Under the pieces are notes generated by a model, which saw nothing but the letters and a program-made list of their open reading frames with translations, did not search any database and was not told where the DNA came from. Below, in pieces: positions 19,972 through 29,500 of a stretch of DNA of 32,947 bases. This stretch comes from a virus. The translations under genes and the position numbers were made by a program. The stretch covers positions 1 through 32,947 of the IMG/VR virus record IMGVR_UViG_3300042562_000634; one strand, given 5' to 3'. Numbering within the stretch: position 1 is the first letter of the stretch; every line of letters starts with the position of its first letter.

Positions 19972-20652
19972 ATGGAACAAAACAAAGACTCATATACAGT
20001 AGTTAAACGAACACCATCTATAACTCCATCTGGGTGGTTTGGAGATAGCAAAGACATGATTGTCGAGCTAGAAAACTTTATGACCCTAGAGGAAATAGAA
20101 TTTCTAGAAAAATCTGCCAAATCTTTAACAATTTGGGATGTAACTGAAAGCCATATGAATGAAAATGGAACTGTTACATATGACTCAGATTATTGGAAAG
20201 ACAGGGTTGCAACCAGCCCAACACTAAATAAGAATGATCCAACTATTGCACCAGTAATTGCTGGACTATTTGAAAGACTAAAACCAATTGTTGAAGAATT
20301 TTATAAGGTCGAAGTTATTCCAACTGGGACAACTATTGTTAAATGGCTTCCTGGGCAATTTCAAAAGCCTCATGCAGACAAAGAACTTCATGAAGGACCA
20401 GATGCTGGAACTCCAAATGATTTTCCTAACTATGACCTTTCTAGTTTGTTTTATTTAAATGACGACTATGAAGGTGGAGAGTTATACTTCCCACTACAGG
20501 GCGTACAGTTTAAACCTAAAAAGGGTGCTGCTTACTTTTTCCCAGGGGATAAAAACTATATTCATGGAGTAACTGAGATTACAAGTGGTTTAAGATTTAC
20601 TTGCCCATTCTTTTGGGAGATTACAAAGCATACAGGAGATAGGCAACCTTAA
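19972..20652 (+). CDS. 2OG-Fe(II) oxygenase, P4H-like (Arg type)
   Basis: 226 residues. H134-A-D136, YLNDDYEGGELYF (161-173), distal H198 (YIHGV) and R208 (SGLRF) complete the active site. Arg rather than Lys contacts 2OG here. An insertion of about 20 residues between the HxD motif and the hallmark strand (EGPDAGTPNDFPNYD) distinguishes it from its neighbours and may shape the substrate entrance. It has its own leaderless promoter. The next gene starts 1 nt after its stop. Confidence 0.85.
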   Translation: MEQNKDSYTVVKRTPSITPSGWFGDSKDMIVELENFMTLEEIEFLEKSAKSLTIWDVTESHMNENGTVTYDSDYWKDRVATSPTLNKNDPTIAPVIAGLFERLKPIVEEFYKVEVIPTGTTIVKWLPGQFQKPHADKELHEGPDAGTPNDFPNYDLSSLFYLNDDYEGGELYFPLQGVQFKPKKGAAYFFPGDKNYIHGVTEITSGLRFTCPFFWEITKHTGDRQP

Positions 20653-20653
20653 T

Positions 20654-21526
20654 ATGAATGACAAACATCTTGAAGCAATAGAGATATATCCTAACATTCT
20701 TGTATATAAGAATATGTTTAAAGATGTTTCAAAATCTTATAAAGTATTAACAGATTCATTTACAGAAACAGAAGACAGACTGTTTAGCCCTTGGACACAA
20801 TGGTCTATTTTTGGAGATTATTTAAATCCAATAATTCCTAATTTTTCTATGTCAGATAAATATGGAAACTTAAAAACCATAGAAACAACAACACAGATTA
20901 AAGAAGATCAAAAAAATTTTGGTATAGAAATGATGGAAAACTTTCATTTAGTTACTGAAGACTACATTAAAAGATATAATATTGATATAGATTTAAACGA
21001 AACATCTATAGATGAAAATGGAAATACTGTACCAATTTGGCGATGGACAGGTGGAACAATAGGTAAGTATCATATTAGTACTACTGATGAGCAGGTTGGA
21101 ATGAGATATCATTCAGATTATCAAAGAGAGCAGGGCTCTGCTCCAGGTTATAAGTTTGTTATAACATGTACAATATATTTTAATGATGACTATGAGGGTG
21201 GAGAGATTGACTTTGCAATGGGAGATAAACTTGTAAAATACAAACCAGAAGCAGGAGATTTATTAGTTTTTCCATCAGGACACCCAGACTACCTTACAGA
21301 GGATGGAATGCCATATCTTCATGGAGTGATGCCATCATATAATAAAAATAAAATTTTGTCAAGAATGTATTGGCAAAAATATCAAAAAGGAACTGATGAA
21401 TGGTATGCAAAAGAAAAAGAATTTGGAAAAGAAGTTTGGGCTAATATGCAGCCAGAATTAGAGGAAAAGTTTAGACAAGAACATCCTCAAAGGACTACAA
21501 TAGAAAATGGAGTAAGAATACAATGA
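20654..21526 (+). CDS. 2OG-Fe(II) oxygenase, P4H-like (long form)
   Basis: 290 residues, the longest in the array. H153-S-D155, YFNDDYEGGEIDF (175-187) and distal H223 (YLHGV) are present. In place of GxR the end reads NKNKILSRMYW; K233 aligns best with the 2OG contact, but R237 is an alternative. A charged helical tail of about 50 residues follows the core, ending HPQRTTIENGVRIQ. The last codons overlap the next gene as ATGA. Confidence 0.82.
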   Translation: MNDKHLEAIEIYPNILVYKNMFKDVSKSYKVLTDSFTETEDRLFSPWTQWSIFGDYLNPIIPNFSMSDKYGNLKTIETTTQIKEDQKNFGIEMMENFHLVTEDYIKRYNIDIDLNETSIDENGNTVPIWRWTGGTIGKYHISTTDEQVGMRYHSDYQREQGSAPGYKFVITCTIYFNDDYEGGEIDFAMGDKLVKYKPEAGDLLVFPSGHPDYLTEDGMPYLHGVMPSYNKNKILSRMYWQKYQKGTDEWYAKEKEFGKEVWANMQPELEEKFRQEHPQRTTIENGVRIQ

Positions 21527-22281
21527 ATCTAGAAAATAAAAAAAGAATAACAAAAGATATAGTTATTTATGAAAACTTTATAAGCAAAGAAGATTGCAAA
21601 AAAATGATTCAAGCCTTAGATGCTCAAGCAGATAACGGTGCAATTTCTTGGATGCCTATTTCATTTTATGAGTCATACTCCTCTGTACTTCCACAAGACA
21701 ATGATCAAGAATTGCTTGATGCTGGGCTATCTCCAACTATATTTTCAGACATTGAAAAAACAATGCCAAAGGCAATCGCTTCAGTCCATGACCTTGACCC
21801 AAAAACAATTTCTAAGATTGGGTATCACACACAAAAATGGGAGCCAGGAGCATACGCAAGAATACACTCAGATAATACAGATGCTGAAGGAAATTCAGGC
21901 GCTTTTACAAGAAGCCGATATGCAGGCTTTCTATATCTTAATGATGATTTTCAAGGAGGACTACTTAAGTTTCCAGGTCAAGACATAGAAATTAAGCCAG
22001 AAGTTGGAATGCTTGCTGTTTTTGACGGGGGATTTAGCAATATGCACGAAGTATCCCTAATAGAAAGTGGAGTAAGATATACCATTGGATCTTTCTGGGA
22101 TGACAGAGAAGAAGATGCTTATCCACAAGAATTAAGAGATGCCTGGGCTGCAGAAATGAAAGAGACTAGAGCAAAACAAGAAATTGAAAGAGCAGAATGG
22201 CAAGATCTTTTAAAAGAAGGCTGGAAGCTAGATGCTGAAGGAAATAAATACAAGGTAGAGGATCTGGAAAACAATGCCTAA
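21523..22281 (+). CDS. 2OG-Fe(II) oxygenase, P4H-like (Arg type)
   Basis: 252 residues. H115-S-D117, YLNDDFQGGLLKF (138-150), H175 (NMHEV) and R185 (SGVRY) form the expected site. The hallmark has QGGLL in place of EGGE. A C-terminal acidic/basic helix of about 60 residues, probably coiled, follows the core and could mediate oligomerisation. It starts in an ATGA overlap and its end overlaps the next gene by 8 nt, so translation of the three genes is tightly linked. Confidence 0.84.
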   Translation: MNLENKKRITKDIVIYENFISKEDCKKMIQALDAQADNGAISWMPISFYESYSSVLPQDNDQELLDAGLSPTIFSDIEKTMPKAIASVHDLDPKTISKIGYHTQKWEPGAYARIHSDNTDAEGNSGAFTRSRYAGFLYLNDDFQGGLLKFPGQDIEIKPEVGMLAVFDGGFSNMHEVSLIESGVRYTIGSFWDDREEDAYPQELRDAWAAEMKETRAKQEIERAEWQDLLKEGWKLDAEGNKYKVEDLENNA

Positions 22282-22933
22282 TTTCTTAACAGATATATTA
22301 AAAGAAAATAACTTTCAGGTTGAAGAAGTCACTGATGACATTGTTTTAGTTAAAGATTTTTTTTCTAAAGATGAACTAGATCAAGTTTTTGAAGTTATAA
22401 ACTCAACTCCAAATGAAGAATGGTTTATAGAATATCATGCTAACTTAAAAAGTTTTTGTTTCCAAAAATTTGGAAGATATGATGTTGATAATTTAGTTGC
22501 TGAAGGAAAATTTGAAATAACTCAAAACTGGCAAGATAAAAATTTAAACATAGGACAGTATCCCTTTCAACAAAATCTATTTGATAGATTAAATAACTTA
22601 GTTCAAATTGTTGATGATACAATAGAATTAAGTGGTTTTGCAACAATTCAAAGAATGCAGGAAGGTGTTGAGTTAAAAGCTCATACCGACCAGGATACAG
22701 ACCCGTCAATTAGATATGCTGCTATTCTGTATCTAAATAATGACTATGTAGATGGAGAATTATTTTTTCCAATTAATGGTCTAGAGTTTAAACCAGAACC
22801 TGGGACAATGCTTATTTTTCCAGGAAACGCAGAGTATAATCATGGAGTTAAGCATGTAGGTGCTGGCCCAATTAGATACGTACTGGTGGGGTTTATTAAA
22901 GAAAAAGGATTTTATGAAAAGAATAAATACTAA
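22274..22933 (+). CDS. 2OG-Fe(II) oxygenase, P4H-like (Arg type)
   Basis: 219 residues. H137-T-D139, YLNNDYVDGELFF (153-165), H190 (YNHGV) and R201 (PIRY) are present. The hallmark varies at two places (NND, VDGE). The N-terminal region (IVLVKDFFSKDELDQVFEVI) resembles the start of the minus-strand oxygenase 1010-1591, whose central region is also similar (FATIQRMQEG versus YVALQRYRQG), so these two may be each other's nearest relatives in the window. Confidence 0.85.
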   Translation: MPNFLTDILKENNFQVEEVTDDIVLVKDFFSKDELDQVFEVINSTPNEEWFIEYHANLKSFCFQKFGRYDVDNLVAEGKFEITQNWQDKNLNIGQYPFQQNLFDRLNNLVQIVDDTIELSGFATIQRMQEGVELKAHTDQDTDPSIRYAAILYLNNDYVDGELFFPINGLEFKPEPGTMLIFPGNAEYNHGVKHVGAGPIRYVLVGFIKEKGFYEKNKY

Positions 22934-22944
22934 GGGAGAAACAA

Positions 22945-23676
22945 ATGAATAAAGAACTGCTAGATCCAAAAGTATACTATTATACTGACGCAATTGAAAA
23001 TTTTAAAACTTTTAAAGAAATCTGGAAAGAGCTAGACACTCTTGAGCAATACACAGAGTCAGGTGTAAATGTTTGGAACCCTTGGACATCTTCTAACGAT
23101 AAAACCTTCATCTATGGAGAAACAAAAACATTTGACATCAATGCTATTAACAACCTTATTGGAGAAGTAGCAGAAAAAAGTAAATATATATATGACGCTA
23201 TTATGACTACGCTATACAATGTCTGTAAAGACTATGCATCTTCTTTAGGTGATTTTGATGAGCCAAGACTTTTCCCAACATTTAACATTAAAAAGTATAA
23301 TACTGGAATGGCTATGGGAGCTCACTTTGATCAACTTGATGGTGATAAGACATTGAGATATTCACTAGTTATGTATTTAAATGATGATTGTGAAGGCGGA
23401 GAAATATCTTTTCAGTTAAAAGACTATGATGGTGGATGGACAAGCTCAGAAGGTTGGGTAAGCGGTGCGCCAGCAGTAGATCTAGACTATGATCTCGCAC
23501 TTGAAAACAAAGCAATTAGCTTTGGTGTAAAACCTAAAGAAAATAGCGTTGTGATATTTCCAGCATATGCTCCATATTTCCACACAGCACACACAGTTAA
23601 GTCTGGTGTAAAGTATATGGTTCCTGGTCACTGGATCCATAACAACATGGAGCTTAATAATAGTCAGAGCATGTAA
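22945..23676 (+). CDS. 2OG-Fe(II) oxygenase, P4H-like, with insertion (Lys type)
   Basis: 243 residues with AAGGGAG upstream of the ATG. H127-F-D129, YLNDDCEGGEISF (144-156), distal H213 (YFHTAH; H216 is an alternative) and K223 (SGVKY) are visible. An insertion of about 35 residues (YDGGWTSSEGWVSGAP and following, 161-195) lies between the hallmark strand and the distal His and is absent in the siblings. Aromatic-rich insertions at this place could form a substrate lid. It is the last oxygenase of the array; the SDR gene starts immediately after its stop. Confidence 0.85.
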   Translation: MNKELLDPKVYYYTDAIENFKTFKEIWKELDTLEQYTESGVNVWNPWTSSNDKTFIYGETKTFDINAINNLIGEVAEKSKYIYDAIMTTLYNVCKDYASSLGDFDEPRLFPTFNIKKYNTGMAMGAHFDQLDGDKTLRYSLVMYLNDDCEGGEISFQLKDYDGGWTSSEGWVSGAPAVDLDYDLALENKAISFGVKPKENSVVIFPAYAPYFHTAHTVKSGVKYMVPGHWIHNNMELNNSQSM

Positions 23677-24345
23677 TTGAAAACTGCTATTGTTACTGGG
23701 GCAAGCAAAGGCGTAGGGCTAGCAACAGTTAAACGACTGTCTGAAAATGGCTATAAAGTTATTGCTGTTTCAAGAAACCTATCTAAAGTGTCTGAGTTAA
23801 TATCTGATAATGTTGAGGTATATAACTTAGATATTACAGACTCTAAAGCAATAGAAGAGTTTTTTGAAAAATACAAAGATATTACTTTAGATCTTTTGGT
23901 TAATAATGCTGGTGGAGGCTCAGGCCCAACTTATATTATTAATGAAACCCCAGAAAACTTTAGAAAAGCATACGACATCAACGTCACTGGCCCCATGTAC
24001 TTATCTCAATTATTTGCACCATGTATGGAAAGATCAGAATCTCCAACCATTATTTTTGTTACTTCTTTTGGTGGAAAAGTTCCATATCGTGGTGGAGGAA
24101 ATTATACAAATGCCAAAAGAGGTGAGCGTGGTTTGATTGATACAATGAGACTTGAGTTCCCTCAATTTGGAATTAAGATTACAGAAATCTGTCCAGCAAC
24201 TATTGATACCCAAGAACAAAAACGGGATCAAGCATTAACGGCAGAAGATTTAGCAGAAGCAATTTACTGGGTGGGATCATTACCAAGTCACGTCAATATA
24301 AATGAAATTGAAATGTGTCACATTCATAGTAGCAAGTATGGATAA
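23677..24345 (+). CDS. Short-chain dehydrogenase/reductase (SDR), TTG start
   Basis: 222 residues, classical SDR. The NAD(P)-binding motif TGASKGVG is at residues 7-14, NNAG at 76-79, and the catalytic set is N102, S130, Y143 and K147. Length is a little below the usual 250. SR (32-33) after the second strand hints at NADPH preference. The only sensible start is the TTG directly after the TAA of the last oxygenase, so the genes are coupled. It could oxidise a hydroxyl group made by the oxygenases, reduce a keto-sugar or act separately; the sequence does not decide. No further gene follows before the nrdJ promoter. Confidence 0.82.
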   Translation: MKTAIVTGASKGVGLATVKRLSENGYKVIAVSRNLSKVSELISDNVEVYNLDITDSKAIEEFFEKYKDITLDLLVNNAGGGSGPTYIINETPENFRKAYDINVTGPMYLSQLFAPCMERSESPTIIFVTSFGGKVPYRGGGNYTNAKRGERGLIDTMRLEFPQFGIKITEICPATIDTQEQKRDQALTAEDLAEAIYWVGSLPSHVNINEIEMCHIHSSKYG

Positions 24346-24355
24346 CTATTTTATT

Positions 24356-24373
24356 TATAACACTTTCGTTATA
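24356..24373. other. Inverted repeat TATAAC-N6-GTTATA after the oxygenase operon
   Basis: A 6-bp inverted repeat just past the SDR stop, without a T-run. The same core ATAAC-N5-GTTAT occurs at 364-378 and 3026-3040, also between genes, so a protein-binding site is as plausible as a weak terminator. Confidence 0.3.
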
Positions 24374-24440
24374 TAAAAGTACTAACTATAAACAATAACT
24401 TTATAGATTAAAAATGAGCGTGGAATTGTTTTTAATTCTA

Positions 24441-24449
24441 TGCTATACT
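24441..24449 (+). promoter_or_regulatory. Extended -10 promoter TGCTATACT of nrdJ
   Basis: Predicted +1 is at about 24456, giving a 53-nt leader. The leader starts with an imperfect hairpin (ACTACTTC 24454-24461 with GAAGTACT 24471-24478) and ends with AAAGGTGG before the ATG. I see no cobalamin-riboswitch features; the leader is too short for one. Confidence 0.55.
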
Positions 24450-24508
24450 TAGGACTACTTCCGATTCTACGAAGTACTCAACCAATATTAGAAAGGTGGC
24501 ATACTTAA

Positions 24509-26539
24509 ATGTCAGATGTTTTTTCGTTTCGCTTATCAGAGGATTTTGTAAATAAATATAGTAATACTCCAGCACCGTTTGGATTTTCAGATGCGGGTAG
24601 CAACTCTTTAGGAGAAATTACTTTTATCAGAACATATTCTCGTGTTAAAGAAGATGGAACTAAAGAACGTTGGCATGAGGTTTGTCGTCGTGTAATTGAA
24701 GGTATGTATTCAGTTCAAAAGAATCATGCTAAAGATAATAGACTACCTTGGAATGACAATAAGTCACAAAAGTCAGCACAAGAAGCTTTCCAAAGAATGT
24801 TTGAATTAAAGTGGACACCTCCAGGCAGAGGTCTTTGGGCTTTCGGAACTCCAATGACTATGGAAAAAAGAAACTCAGCCTCACTACAAAATTGTGCAAT
24901 GGTTTCTACTCGTGACATTGATCGTAATGATCCAGGGGCTCTTTTTGCTTGGGTAATGGATGCTTTAATGTTAGGAATTGGAGTAGGGTTTGATACCTTG
25001 GGACAAGATAAGCAAATGCCTATCTATGCCCCTACAGAGCCAGTTTCTACCTATGAAATTCCAGATACTCGTGAAGGATGGGTTGAGTCTGTCCGTCTTT
25101 TAATTAATTCATTTTTACGTCAAAATCAATCTATTCAAGAATTTAACTATGACCTTATCCGTCCTCTAGGATCAGCCATTAAAGGCTTTGGTGGGGTCGC
25201 CAGCGGTCCAGAACCATTAATTCAACTACATATACGCATACAAAATGTCATTGGCTCTAGAGCAGGAGAAGTACTAGATAGTCGTGCAATTGTTGACATT
25301 GTTAATCTTATTGGAACATGTGTTGTTTCTGGAAATGTTAGACGTTCTGCTACCTTGGCTTTAGGAACACCAGAAGACAATGGTTTCATTAATTTAAAGA
25401 ATCCAGAAGTATTTCCTGAAAGAAATTCATTTGATCCAGAAAAACCAGGCTGGGCATGGATGTCTAATAATTCTATTTCTGCTACTGTTGGTACTAAATA
25501 TGAAGACTATGTTGATTTAATTGCTGATAATGGTGAGCCAGGATTTATTTGGTTAGATGTTGCGAGAGACTATGGTCGTTTAGCAGATGCACCAGACTAT
25601 AAGGATTCCCGTATTATGGGATTCAATCCTTGTGCGGAGCAGCCATTGGAGTCATACGAACTTTGTACACTTGTAGAAGTGCACTTAAATCGTCATGAAT
25701 CCAAGGAGGACTTCCTCAAGACATTGAAATTTGCGTATCTTTATGGAAAGACTGTTACCCTTATGCCAACACATTGGCAGCAAACAAACGGTATCATGCA
25801 AAGAAACAGACGTATTGGAACATCCTTAACTGGAATTGCATCTTTTGCAGATACCTATGGATTACCAACAACTCGTGAATGGATGGATGAAGGGTATCAA
25901 AAGATTCGTTATTATGATCATAAATACTCAGAATGGCTATGCGTTAGAGAGTCTGTTCGTGTAACAACAGTTAAACCATCAGGATCTGTATCACTACTAT
26001 CTGGAGCAACTCCAGGAGTTCACTGGGGTCCAGGTGGAGAGTTCTACTTAAGATCTATTCGTTTTGGTAACACAGATCCGATGCTTCATTTGTTTAAAGC
26101 AGCGGGATATAAAATTGAAGATGATGTAGTATCAGCCAATACATCTGTAGTATATTTTCCAGTAGCATCTGGTCACAAGAGATCAGAAAAAGAAGTTAGC
26201 CTATTTGAAAAGATTGGTTTAGCAGCTACTGCTCAGAAGTACTGGTCAGATAATGGCGTTTCTGTTACTCTTTCTTTTGATAAAGAAACAGAAAAGAAGT
26301 TTGTCGCACCAGCCTTAAATATGTACGAAGGACAACTAAAGGCAGTTTCTTTCCTTCCAATGGGAAATAAGACTTATCCACAGCAACCGTACACAGAGAT
26401 AACAAGAGAAGAATATAACTCTTATGTGGGTACAATTGGTAAGATTGACTGGTCTGCTATCTATGATGGAGTTGAAAATCTTGAGGCAGAAGGAGAGTCT
26501 TATTGCTCTACTGATGCTTGTGAGATTAAACTTTATTAA
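24509..26539 (+). CDS. nrdJ: Adenosylcobalamin-dependent ribonucleoside-triphosphate reductase (class II, monomeric)
   Basis: 676 residues, compared with about 740 for the well-studied Lactobacillus enzyme. It reduces ribonucleoside triphosphates to deoxy forms using B12 and needs no oxygen or second subunit. NPC375AE377QPLES holds the thiyl-radical Cys and the catalytic Glu. C129 (SLQNC) and C386 (ELC) are the redox pair in the active site. C666 and C671 (CSTDAC) near the C-terminus are the shuttle cysteines, with the same x4 spacing as in the Lactobacillus enzyme. All key residues are present, so it should be active. It supplies dNTPs for phage replication. It sits alone between the oxygenase operon and appendage genes, with its own promoter. 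Confidence 0.93.
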   Translation: MSDVFSFRLSEDFVNKYSNTPAPFGFSDAGSNSLGEITFIRTYSRVKEDGTKERWHEVCRRVIEGMYSVQKNHAKDNRLPWNDNKSQKSAQEAFQRMFELKWTPPGRGLWAFGTPMTMEKRNSASLQNCAMVSTRDIDRNDPGALFAWVMDALMLGIGVGFDTLGQDKQMPIYAPTEPVSTYEIPDTREGWVESVRLLINSFLRQNQSIQEFNYDLIRPLGSAIKGFGGVASGPEPLIQLHIRIQNVIGSRAGEVLDSRAIVDIVNLIGTCVVSGNVRRSATLALGTPEDNGFINLKNPEVFPERNSFDPEKPGWAWMSNNSISATVGTKYEDYVDLIADNGEPGFIWLDVARDYGRLADAPDYKDSRIMGFNPCAEQPLESYELCTLVEVHLNRHESKEDFLKTLKFAYLYGKTVTLMPTHWQQTNGIMQRNRRIGTSLTGIASFADTYGLPTTREWMDEGYQKIRYYDHKYSEWLCVRESVRVTTVKPSGSVSLLSGATPGVHWGPGGEFYLRSIRFGNTDPMLHLFKAAGYKIEDDVVSANTSVVYFPVASGHKRSEKEVSLFEKIGLAATAQKYWSDNGVSVTLSFDKETEKKFVAPALNMYEGQLKAVSFLPMGNKTYPQQPYTEITREEYNSYVGTIGKIDWSAIYDGVENLEAEGESYCSTDACEIKLY

Positions 26540-26548
26540 CCCTTAGCC

Positions 26549-26557
26549 TGCTATAAT
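26549..26557 (+). promoter_or_regulatory. Extended -10 promoter TGCTATAAT
   Basis: Predicted +1 is at about 26564, with TAGGAGA (26564-26570) before the ATG at 26574. The box lies inside an inverted repeat (CCCTTA 26540-26545, TAAGGG 26557-26562) that could act as an operator or as a nrdJ 3' hairpin. Confidence 0.5.
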
Positions 26558-26573
26558 AAGGGGTAGGAGATAT

Positions 26574-29500
26574 ATGTCTAACCCATCTAATTTATATGCA
26601 GAAAAAATTTACTCAGAGCACCCTCTGGTACTTTGGGCACTAGACGATCAAGCAGATTACGTAAGTTTAATTCCTGATGCACAAAGAAATATAGCATCTC
26701 TTTGGAATGACACAGAATCCTGTACTTTAAGTTCTGGGTCAGCACCTGCAGGAGAACCTTTTCCTGATAGTCCTACAAGCTTAGTGTCTTGCAATGTTCC
26801 AGCAGGAGCATCTGGGGAATCAATTATATTAAGTCCAGATCTAGGTCCAGATGATCCTGATCCAAAAGTTAACTTTCAAACCCTTAATACAACATTAGGA
26901 ACATTTTCTATTGGTTCTTATTTTTATATTGATAGCTTATATATTAACTCTATTTCTATTGGATATCAATATGAAGATACTACTACCCTAGAAGTCGTTC
27001 AAAAGTTTAAAACTTTTACAGATCCAGCATACCAGTCATGGTCTTTTATGTCAGAAACATTTGAGATCCCTGACGAAAACACAAACTTTAAAATAATTAT
27101 AAAAATATTAAAGTCTTCAGGCGGAGAAACATCTGCTGATTACAAAGTTTATTTTAATGGAATAACCACAGGACAATGGTCTGAAGAATTTCATAAAGAA
27201 TCTTTAGGAGTAACACCAGCATCTTTTCCAGAAACAATTGCAATTGATACAACAGATACCGTTATTCCAGCATCAGCCTATGGAGTATCTAGTGATACCG
27301 CATATTATTTGGTAAAGAATAATGCTCTTCTTGCAAAAAATACAAGCATTCCCCTAGTGTTCGGTGCCTCTGGATTAACTAAGGTTATTCCAAACACATC
27401 AAACAAACCTTCCTTAATATTTCCAGGTCAAGGATTTTTAAATAAATCTGGGCAGCATAAAGAATACACTGTAGAGTTCTGGGCAAGAATAATTGCAGAT
27501 TCTCCAGATCCAAAAAGAATATTTGGACCAATTGCTTCTACAGATGGACTCTATGTAGATTCAGGCTTTTTAACTTTAGTTATTGGTGGTCAGTCAAATT
27601 CTCATTTTGTTGGTGAGTGGTTTAGACCAATGCTTATCCATATTAGATTAATTAAGAATTCTGTGACGGTATTGGTAAATGGAGAACAGGTAATAGAAAT
27701 TGCTATTGATACCACATCTTTAGCATTACCAGACTTACTAAATGCACAGCTAAAAAGCCAAGACTGGCTTGGATTTTATGCATACGAGAATGTAAGTTTG
27801 ATTGAAGTAGACTGTTTTGCTATATACTCTTACCAAGTTTCTGTAACTGTTGCTAAACGTAGATGGGTTTATGGTCAAGCCGTATCTTCAGCACAATCTA
27901 TCAACTCATCCTATGGTGGAACTTCTGCTTTTATAGACTATTCATTTTCAAACTATACCGCAAACTATAACTATCCAAGCTTTGCACAATGGCAACAAGG
28001 AAGCTTTGATAATCTAGAAACAACATCTTTAGAGTTGACAACACCATCCTATAGTTTGCCAAACATATTTTTAGATACTAAAAGTTTAGATGATTTGTAT
28101 ACTGACTGTAAAGCAATACAGACAGATCAAGAATCTGGAGCATTTCCACACAAGTTTTTAACATTTAGACCAAACTCAACTTGGAGTGGACTAGGAACAT
28201 ATCTAAACTTTCCAAAATTAAATATTTTAAATGATAAGGTTAAGTCTATTTATGGGGTATTTGGCAGTAATGTATTATTGCTTGATGCAGAATACTACAA
28301 CACTTCTCCAGCAGACTATATTGAAGCAGGGTATTATAATACTACCAGCTGGACAGAATTTTTTGATGCTGGAAATTCAGGAAATAATCAAACATTAATT
28401 AAAATTTATAATACGCTAACAGGTGATTTTTTTATTGTTAGACTTAATGAAGCCGTTATTGAGTATGTTTTAAATTATAATAAAGAAGAACAACTAGTGT
28501 ATACAACAGAAAACATTGAGTCTGAACAACTTTTTGCAGTTGGAATTAATATTGATGATTTATCTAATGTTTTTGGAGGCAATGTTTCAGCATTCTTTGG
28601 TAATGTAAATGGACTAAAAGTCTATGTTGCGGGAGACGAAGAAACATCTAACTCATTCTTTGGAAAAATTTACTCATTAGGATTTACAACAGAGCTTAAT
28701 CATAAATCAATATCAAACTATTTTAATGAATACGGTGTTGTTAAATTTGATGATTTATCTGCCCCTGGAGTAACAGAAGAAACTAATGCTATTGCTCTTA
28801 TAAATCATTTAGCCAGCTATACCCTGTTGCCAACAGAAGCATACGATGAATTCTTCCTTGATATTGGAGTATCTGGACACTGGCAAGACTACCTTCCACT
28901 TTCTTATTTTGCTAAATATGTTAATAACGCACAAGGGGCTTCTTACTATGATTTAGATTTTTTACAGTTTAACCTTGGATATCCATCACCATCTAAACTA
29001 CTAGAAAAAGAAATTAATTCTTCGTGGACATATGAAGATTTAAGAGAACAATATTCAGCACCTATTCAGCAAACTTATTATCAAATAGATAATAGCCTTA
29101 TTACTGGATGGAATGATTATGAAGATTTAGCTCAAAAAGCATTGAAGTACTACGAGTATGACACATCAGAATCTTTTGTTAAAAGCTATGTTACTTTTCA
29201 ATATATAGCAGAAGGAGCAAACGCTCTTGATGAAACCTTTAATATTAATGTTCCAGCCAAAGAAGGATCAATTATTGATATTGATAACTACCCAGACTGG
29301 GCTGCTAGTAAATTTGAAGTTGTAGACAATACAATTATTTATCCTAGCAAGTCTGTAGATTTCAATGACTTAGCAGTTGTATATTCTATTGACTTTAATG
29401 TGCGTGGAATTATTAATAGACCAATTAAAATTAAAGAATTAGAGATAGCTTCGCAAGCATTGAGTGATAATGCCTTTAACTCGGTAGGTACTAGGTTTGG

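Noticed and set aside
21620-21988. Open frame in a second frame inside the 21523 oxygenase
   Set aside because: The overlapping frame has the complete oxygenase motifs; this one has no signal or recognisable domain.
24450-24508. Cobalamin riboswitch before nrdJ
   Set aside because: The predicted leader is about 53 nt, too short, and I see no B12-box-like sequence.
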